Shown: positions 61,062 to 64,000 of the stretch, in pieces | How the letters are laid out: each line of letters starts with the position of its first letter | Numbering within the stretch: position 1 is the first letter of the stretch | From: an uncultured Barnesiella sp. | GTDB taxonomy: Bacteria > Bacteroidota > Bacteroidia > Bacteroidales > Barnesiellaceae | Assembly (NCBI GenBank): GCA_944320995.1 | Contig: CALUJQ010000001.1 | Location: 1-64,000 of the forward strand | Length of the DNA: 64,000 bases | Direction of reading: 5' to 3' | Made by a program: the position numbers and the translations under genes | Notes under the pieces: model-generated | Told to the model about the DNA's origin: nothing | The model's input: the letters and a program-made list of their open reading frames with translations, nothing else | The model's database searches: none

Positions 61062-61649
61062 TTGGGACGATTTAGCGCTTATAAATTACCGCTCAAAAGC
61101 ATGCCGATAGGTACTCAGGAATTTGAGTATGTATTGGATAATGAGTTCTTTAAGAATATCGAAGGAGAAGATGTTCAAAAAGGGAAGGTGAAAGTATCCT
61201 TGACGGTGAAGCGTACGGCTGCTTCTTTCGAGTTGAATTTCGATTTGGAGGGGGTAGTGCAAATACCGTGCGATCGTTGTTTGGACGATATGGACCACGA
61301 GGTCGATACCCACGAGACCCTCTACGTGAAATTCGGTTCGGAATATAGCGAGGAGAGCGACAATGTGGTAGTTATCCCCGAGAGCGACGGTGAGTTGAAT
61401 ATCGCATGGTTCCTGTATGAGTTCATTGCGTTGACCATACCGTTGAAACATGTTCACCCGGCCGGTAAGTGCAATAAGTCGATGAGTGCTAAGTTGCGTA
61501 AACATGCGGCCCGTTCTCTCGAAGATGGAGATGATAGCGACGATATCGTATCGTATGATGATGACGATGACGTAGATGTAGTTCCCGGTGAAGGGGAAGA
61601 GACCGACCCGAGATGGGACGAATTGAAGAAAATAATAGATAATAATTAA
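61062..61649 (+). CDS. DUF177/YceD-family protein with TTG start
   Basis: A 195-residue cytoplasmic protein of the DUF177 (YceD) family, which lies before rpmF in most bacteria and is linked to 23S rRNA or ribosome assembly. The marks are the CDRCLDD motif near residue 73 and its beta-rich neighbourhood, and the PLKHVHPAGKCNKSM segment, with an acidic C-terminal tail (DDDDDVDVVPGEGEETD). The start at TTG 61062 gives MGRFSAYKLPLKS, which matches the family's usual N terminus; the first ATG in frame (61101) would cut off 13 conserved residues. It is 11 bases before rpmF. Confidence 0.92.
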   Translation: MGRFSAYKLPLKSMPIGTQEFEYVLDNEFFKNIEGEDVQKGKVKVSLTVKRTAASFELNFDLEGVVQIPCDRCLDDMDHEVDTHETLYVKFGSEYSEESDNVVVIPESDGELNIAWFLYEFIALTIPLKHVHPAGKCNKSMSAKLRKHAARSLEDGDDSDDIVSYDDDDDVDVVPGEGEETDPRWDELKKIIDNN

Positions 61650-61660
61650 ATAATAGAAAA

Positions 61661-61846
61661 ATGGCACATCCTAAAAGAAAACAATCGAAAACGAGAACAG
61701 CCAAAAGAAGAACTCACGATAAGGCTGTAGCTCCTACTTTGGCCGTTTGCCCCAATTGCGGTGCTTGGCATGTATATCACACCGTATGTGGTGAGTGTGG
61801 TTATTACAGAGGAAAATTGGCAATCGAAAAAGAGGCAGCAGTCTAA
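61661..61846 (+). CDS. rpmF: 50S ribosomal protein L32
   Basis: A 61-residue protein with the L32 N terminus MAHPKRKQSKTRTAKRR and the zinc-ribbon pair CPNCG (about 30-34) and CGECG (about 43-47), all four Cys present. It follows DUF177 by 11 bases and shares its promoter. The presence of the full zinc site indicates the C+ form of the protein. A terminator hairpin follows 22 bases after the stop. Confidence 0.97.
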   Translation: MAHPKRKQSKTRTAKRRTHDKAVAPTLAVCPNCGAWHVYHTVCGECGYYRGKLAIEKEAAV

Positions 61847-61867
61847 GACTTTTCGACAGTATGTATG

Positions 61868-61894
61868 GCCCTAAGCGATTTAGGGCATTTTTTT
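61868..61894 (+). terminator. intrinsic terminator between rpmF and fabH
   Basis: GCCCTAA (61868-61874), five-base loop, TTAGGGC (61880-61886), then eight T within nine bases. It is a clear Rho-independent terminator inside a conserved gene cluster and probably lets only part of transcription reach fabH. Confidence 0.85.
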
Positions 61895-61914
61895 CACACA
61901 CTAAGCCGATTTTT

Positions 61915-62910
61915 ATGATGCAAAATGCGAAAATAACGGGAATAGCTTCGTATGTTCCCGATTATGTTTTGACAAACGACGAATTGTCTCGTATGGTCGA
62001 TACCAATGACGAGTGGATTACCACGCGTGTAGGTATCAAAGAACGCCGAATCTTGAAAGAGGAGGGTACGGGGTCGTCCGATTTGGGAGTAAAAGCAGTA
62101 GCCGAGTTGTTGAAGAAAACAGGTGTGAAACCCGAAGAGGTAGATTTGCTCATTTGCGCCACCTCCACACCCGACTATCGCTTCCCTTCCACAGCATCGG
62201 TCGTTTTGGAAAAGTTGGGCATTAAAACCGCTTATGGATATGATATTCAAGCGGCTTGTGCTGGTTTTATCGTAGCTTTGCAGTCGGGTACTGCTTATGT
62301 CAAGAGTGGTTTGTATAAACATGTAGTAGTGTTGGCGGCCGAGAAAATGTCGTCGATGGTCAACTACAAGGACCGTTCTACCTGCCCCCTGTTTGGCGAC
62401 GGTGCAGCTTGCGTGATGCTTGAGCCTACCGACGAGCCTGTGGGTGTCATGGATGCCGTGCTGCATACCGACGGTATAGGCTTGCCTCACTTGTTGATGA
62501 AAGCCGGAGGCGCTGTCCGTCCCGCAACCCATGAGACAGTCGATAACGACGAACATTATGTGTATCAAGAAGGCCGCGCCGTGTATAAACACGCCGTAAC
62601 CGATATGCTCACTTCGTCGGAGAAGGTGATGGAGCGCAACCAACTTACGGTAGAGTCGATCGATTATTTGATTCCTCACCAAGCCAACTTGCGTATCATC
62701 GAGGCTATTGCCGACCGTCTGCAACTCCCCGAGGAAAAACTGTTGGTAAATATCCAAAAGTATGGCAATACGAGTGCAGCCTCCATACCTTTGTGTATGG
62801 CCGAGTTTGAACACAAGTTCAAGAAAGGCGACAAACTCGTCCTCACGGCATTCGGTGCCGGGTTTACATGGGGTGCCCTCTACCTCATTTGGGGATACGA
62901 CGCAAAATAA
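61915..62910 (+). CDS. fabH: 3-oxoacyl-ACP synthase III
   Basis: A 331-residue thiolase-fold enzyme that starts fatty-acid synthesis by condensing acyl-CoA with malonyl-ACP. The catalytic triad is visible: Cys 115 in AACAGF, His in IPHQANLRI and Asn in KYGNTSAAS. The NDEWITTRVGIKERR segment near residue 31 is the family mark. The start is the ATG at 61915 (61918 is the alternative); the open frame upstream overlaps rpmF and is not used. Position behind rpmF is conserved in many bacteria. A hairpin terminator follows. Confidence 0.97.
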   Translation: MMQNAKITGIASYVPDYVLTNDELSRMVDTNDEWITTRVGIKERRILKEEGTGSSDLGVKAVAELLKKTGVKPEEVDLLICATSTPDYRFPSTASVVLEKLGIKTAYGYDIQAACAGFIVALQSGTAYVKSGLYKHVVVLAAEKMSSMVNYKDRSTCPLFGDGAACVMLEPTDEPVGVMDAVLHTDGIGLPHLLMKAGGAVRPATHETVDNDEHYVYQEGRAVYKHAVTDMLTSSEKVMERNQLTVESIDYLIPHQANLRIIEAIADRLQLPEEKLLVNIQKYGNTSAASIPLCMAEFEHKFKKGDKLVLTAFGAGFTWGALYLIWGYDAK

Positions 62911-62927
62911 AATTGTCGAGAATATCG

Positions 62928-62967
62928 AGAAGACGCATCTTTTGCAGAAGAGATGCGTCTTTTCTTG
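62928..62967 (+). terminator. terminator after fabH
   Basis: AAGACGCATCT (62930-62940) pairs exactly with 62951-62961 across a ten-base loop, followed by TTTCTTGTCTTT. Confidence 0.82.
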
Positions 62968-63015
62968 TCTTTGAACAAAAGCCGATGTCGCTTGTTTCGT
63001 CAAGTAGAATATTTT

Positions 63016-63042
63016 CACTACCTTTGTGTACCAAAGGTAGTG
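63016..63042 (+). promoter_or_regulatory. era promoter -7 box within an 11-bp inverted repeat
   Basis: TACCTTTG (63019-63026) is a perfect -7 box; a TTG at 62992-62994 stands 24 bases before it, a little far. The box is part of CACTACCTTTG (63016-63026), whose exact reverse complement is at 63032-63042. The palindrome would span the transcription start, so it may be an operator or form a 5' hairpin in the era mRNA. Confidence 0.55.
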
Positions 63043-63067
63043 CTTTGGATACGAATAAAATAGAACT

Positions 63068-63952
63068 ATGCATAAAGCAGGATTTGTAAATATCGTAGGA
63101 AATCCCAATGTGGGAAAATCTACATTGATGAACTCGTTGGTCGGAGAGCGGATTTCGATTATCACGTCGAAAGCCCAAACGACCCGCCACCGGATTATGG
63201 GTATTGTAAACACCGAGGATATGCAAATCGTCTATTCCGATACTCCCGGTGTGCTGGTACCCAATTACAAGTTGCAGGAGTCGATGCTGAATTTCTCGCA
63301 ATCGGCCTTGCTCGATGCCGATATTCTGCTCTATGTGACCGATGTGGTGGAATCGCCCACGAAAAACCAGTCGTTCCTCGACAAGGTGGCGAAGGAGACT
63401 GTCCCGGTGTTGGTCGTCATCAATAAAGTGGATCTGTTGCAAGATCAAGCGGCACTCGAAAAGTTGGTGGAAGAGTGGAAACGGTTGTTGCCGAAAGCCG
63501 AGATTATTCCTGTTTCGGCGCAATACAAATTCAATCTCGACTATCTGTTGAAACGTATAGAGGAGTTGTTGCCCCCCTCGCCTCCGTTTTTTGAGAAAGA
63601 TGCCCTCACCGATAAACCGGCCCGTTTTTTCGTGACCGAGATTATCCGCGAGAAAATCCTGCTTACCTATGACAAGGAGATACCTTATGCCTGCGAGGTA
63701 GCGGTGGAACAGTTCAAAGAGGAGGAGGGGCGCATTCACATCATGGCTGTGATTTATGTCGAGCGAGACTCTCAGAAAGGCATTGTAATAGGAAAGGGCG
63801 GAGCCGCTTTGAAAAAAGTGGGAACCCTTGCCCGCAAGGATATAGAGGCATTTTTCGACAAGAAAGTCTTTCTTGAATTGTATGTAAAAGTAGAGAAAGA
63901 TTGGCGCAGCAGGGAGAATAAATTGAAAGGTTTCGGGTATATGCCCGAGTAA
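63068..63952 (+). CDS. era: GTPase Era
   Basis: A 294-residue GTPase that binds 16S rRNA during 30S assembly. G1 is GNPNVGKST (11-19), G2 lies in the TSKAQTTRHRIMG segment, G3 is DTPG, G4 is NKVD; the KH domain in the C-terminal third contains VIGKGGAALKKVG. The length is normal. It has its own promoter and is followed by the likely start of the next GTPase gene at 63996. Confidence 0.97.
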   Translation: MHKAGFVNIVGNPNVGKSTLMNSLVGERISIITSKAQTTRHRIMGIVNTEDMQIVYSDTPGVLVPNYKLQESMLNFSQSALLDADILLYVTDVVESPTKNQSFLDKVAKETVPVLVVINKVDLLQDQAALEKLVEEWKRLLPKAEIIPVSAQYKFNLDYLLKRIEELLPPSPPFFEKDALTDKPARFFVTEIIREKILLTYDKEIPYACEVAVEQFKEEEGRIHIMAVIYVERDSQKGIVIGKGGAALKKVGTLARKDIEAFFDKKVFLELYVKVEKDWRSRENKLKGFGYMPE

Positions 63953-63995
63953 ATGAAAATAATGGCTGGGACAGCCATAAGAGGAGAATGAGATT

Positions 63996-64000
63996 ATGGG
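63996..64000 (+). CDS. der: possible start of the Der GTPase gene
   Basis: ATGGG stands at the window edge behind a good AGGAG site (about 63982-63986). In Bacteroidales der often follows era and begins Met-Gly-Asn, which fits these bases. Only two codons can be seen, so this rests on gene order. Confidence 0.35.

Noticed and set aside
1-64000. CRISPR arrays, rRNA genes, intact tRNA genes, replication origin
   Set aside because: No regular repeat-spacer pattern, no rRNA-like stretch and no complete tRNA cloverleaf was found on reading; a covariance search would settle the small RNA question.

Overview
The window is a Bacteroidales chromosome segment. The evidence is SusC/SusD pairs, FimB/Mfa2-type lipoproteins, Bacteroidetes promoters (TTG about 20 bp from TAnnTTTG), a general lack of strong Shine-Dalgarno sites, and the DUF177-rpmF-fabH-era(-der) housekeeping block at the right end. 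Several secreted proteins end in a domain resembling the type IX secretion sorting signal, which suggests a T9SS-bearing Bacteroidales rather than a typical Bacteroides. I cannot name the genus.

Layout. 1-0.85 kb: the end of an IS256-family element and one orphan gene. 0.9-8.1 kb: a LytTR two-component system (minus strand) facing an operon of three lipoproteins and one small outer-membrane barrel. Three LytTR-type direct repeats lie between the two divergent promoters. 8.3-16.7 kb: a minus-strand operon of four surface lipoproteins (three FimB/Mfa2-like, one ending in a metzincin protease site), facing a Crp/Fnr regulator. A perfect 14-bp palindrome sits where a class II activator of the operon would bind. 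16.8-59.5 kb: a very large glycan utilisation locus. 59.7-64 kb: a histidine kinase and the conserved housekeeping genes.

The glycan locus begins with an AraC regulator facing GH130, a sodium-coupled sugar symporter, two paralogous secreted proteins, SusC, SusD and a clan GH-A lipoprotein. It continues with a UroD-fold methyltransferase, a polygalacturonase-like/SGNH fusion, an unassigned TIM-barrel protein, a second (exported) GH130 and a GH51 arabinofuranosidase. The opposite strand carries GH2, an SGNH hydrolase, two UroD-fold methyltransferases, another clan GH-A enzyme, a corrinoid protein, a corrinoid reactivation protein and an MtaA/MtbA-like methyltransferase. A third group on the plus strand holds a GH78 rhamnosidase, an (alpha/alpha)6 glycosidase and a GH31 scrap.

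The most interesting system is the full set of corrinoid methyl-transfer parts embedded in this locus: four UroD-fold methyltransferases, one cobalamin protein and one reactivator. My inference is an anaerobic, cobalamin-dependent O-demethylation route for a methylated glycan or glycoside, with the methyl group passed to a pterin. It would be an oxygen-independent counterpart of the P450 demethylation known for 6-O-methyl-galactose in marine Bacteroidetes. The GH78, GH51, GH28-like, GH2 and GH130 enzymes suggest a branched plant-type heteropolysaccharide, but the substrate is not fixed by the sequence.
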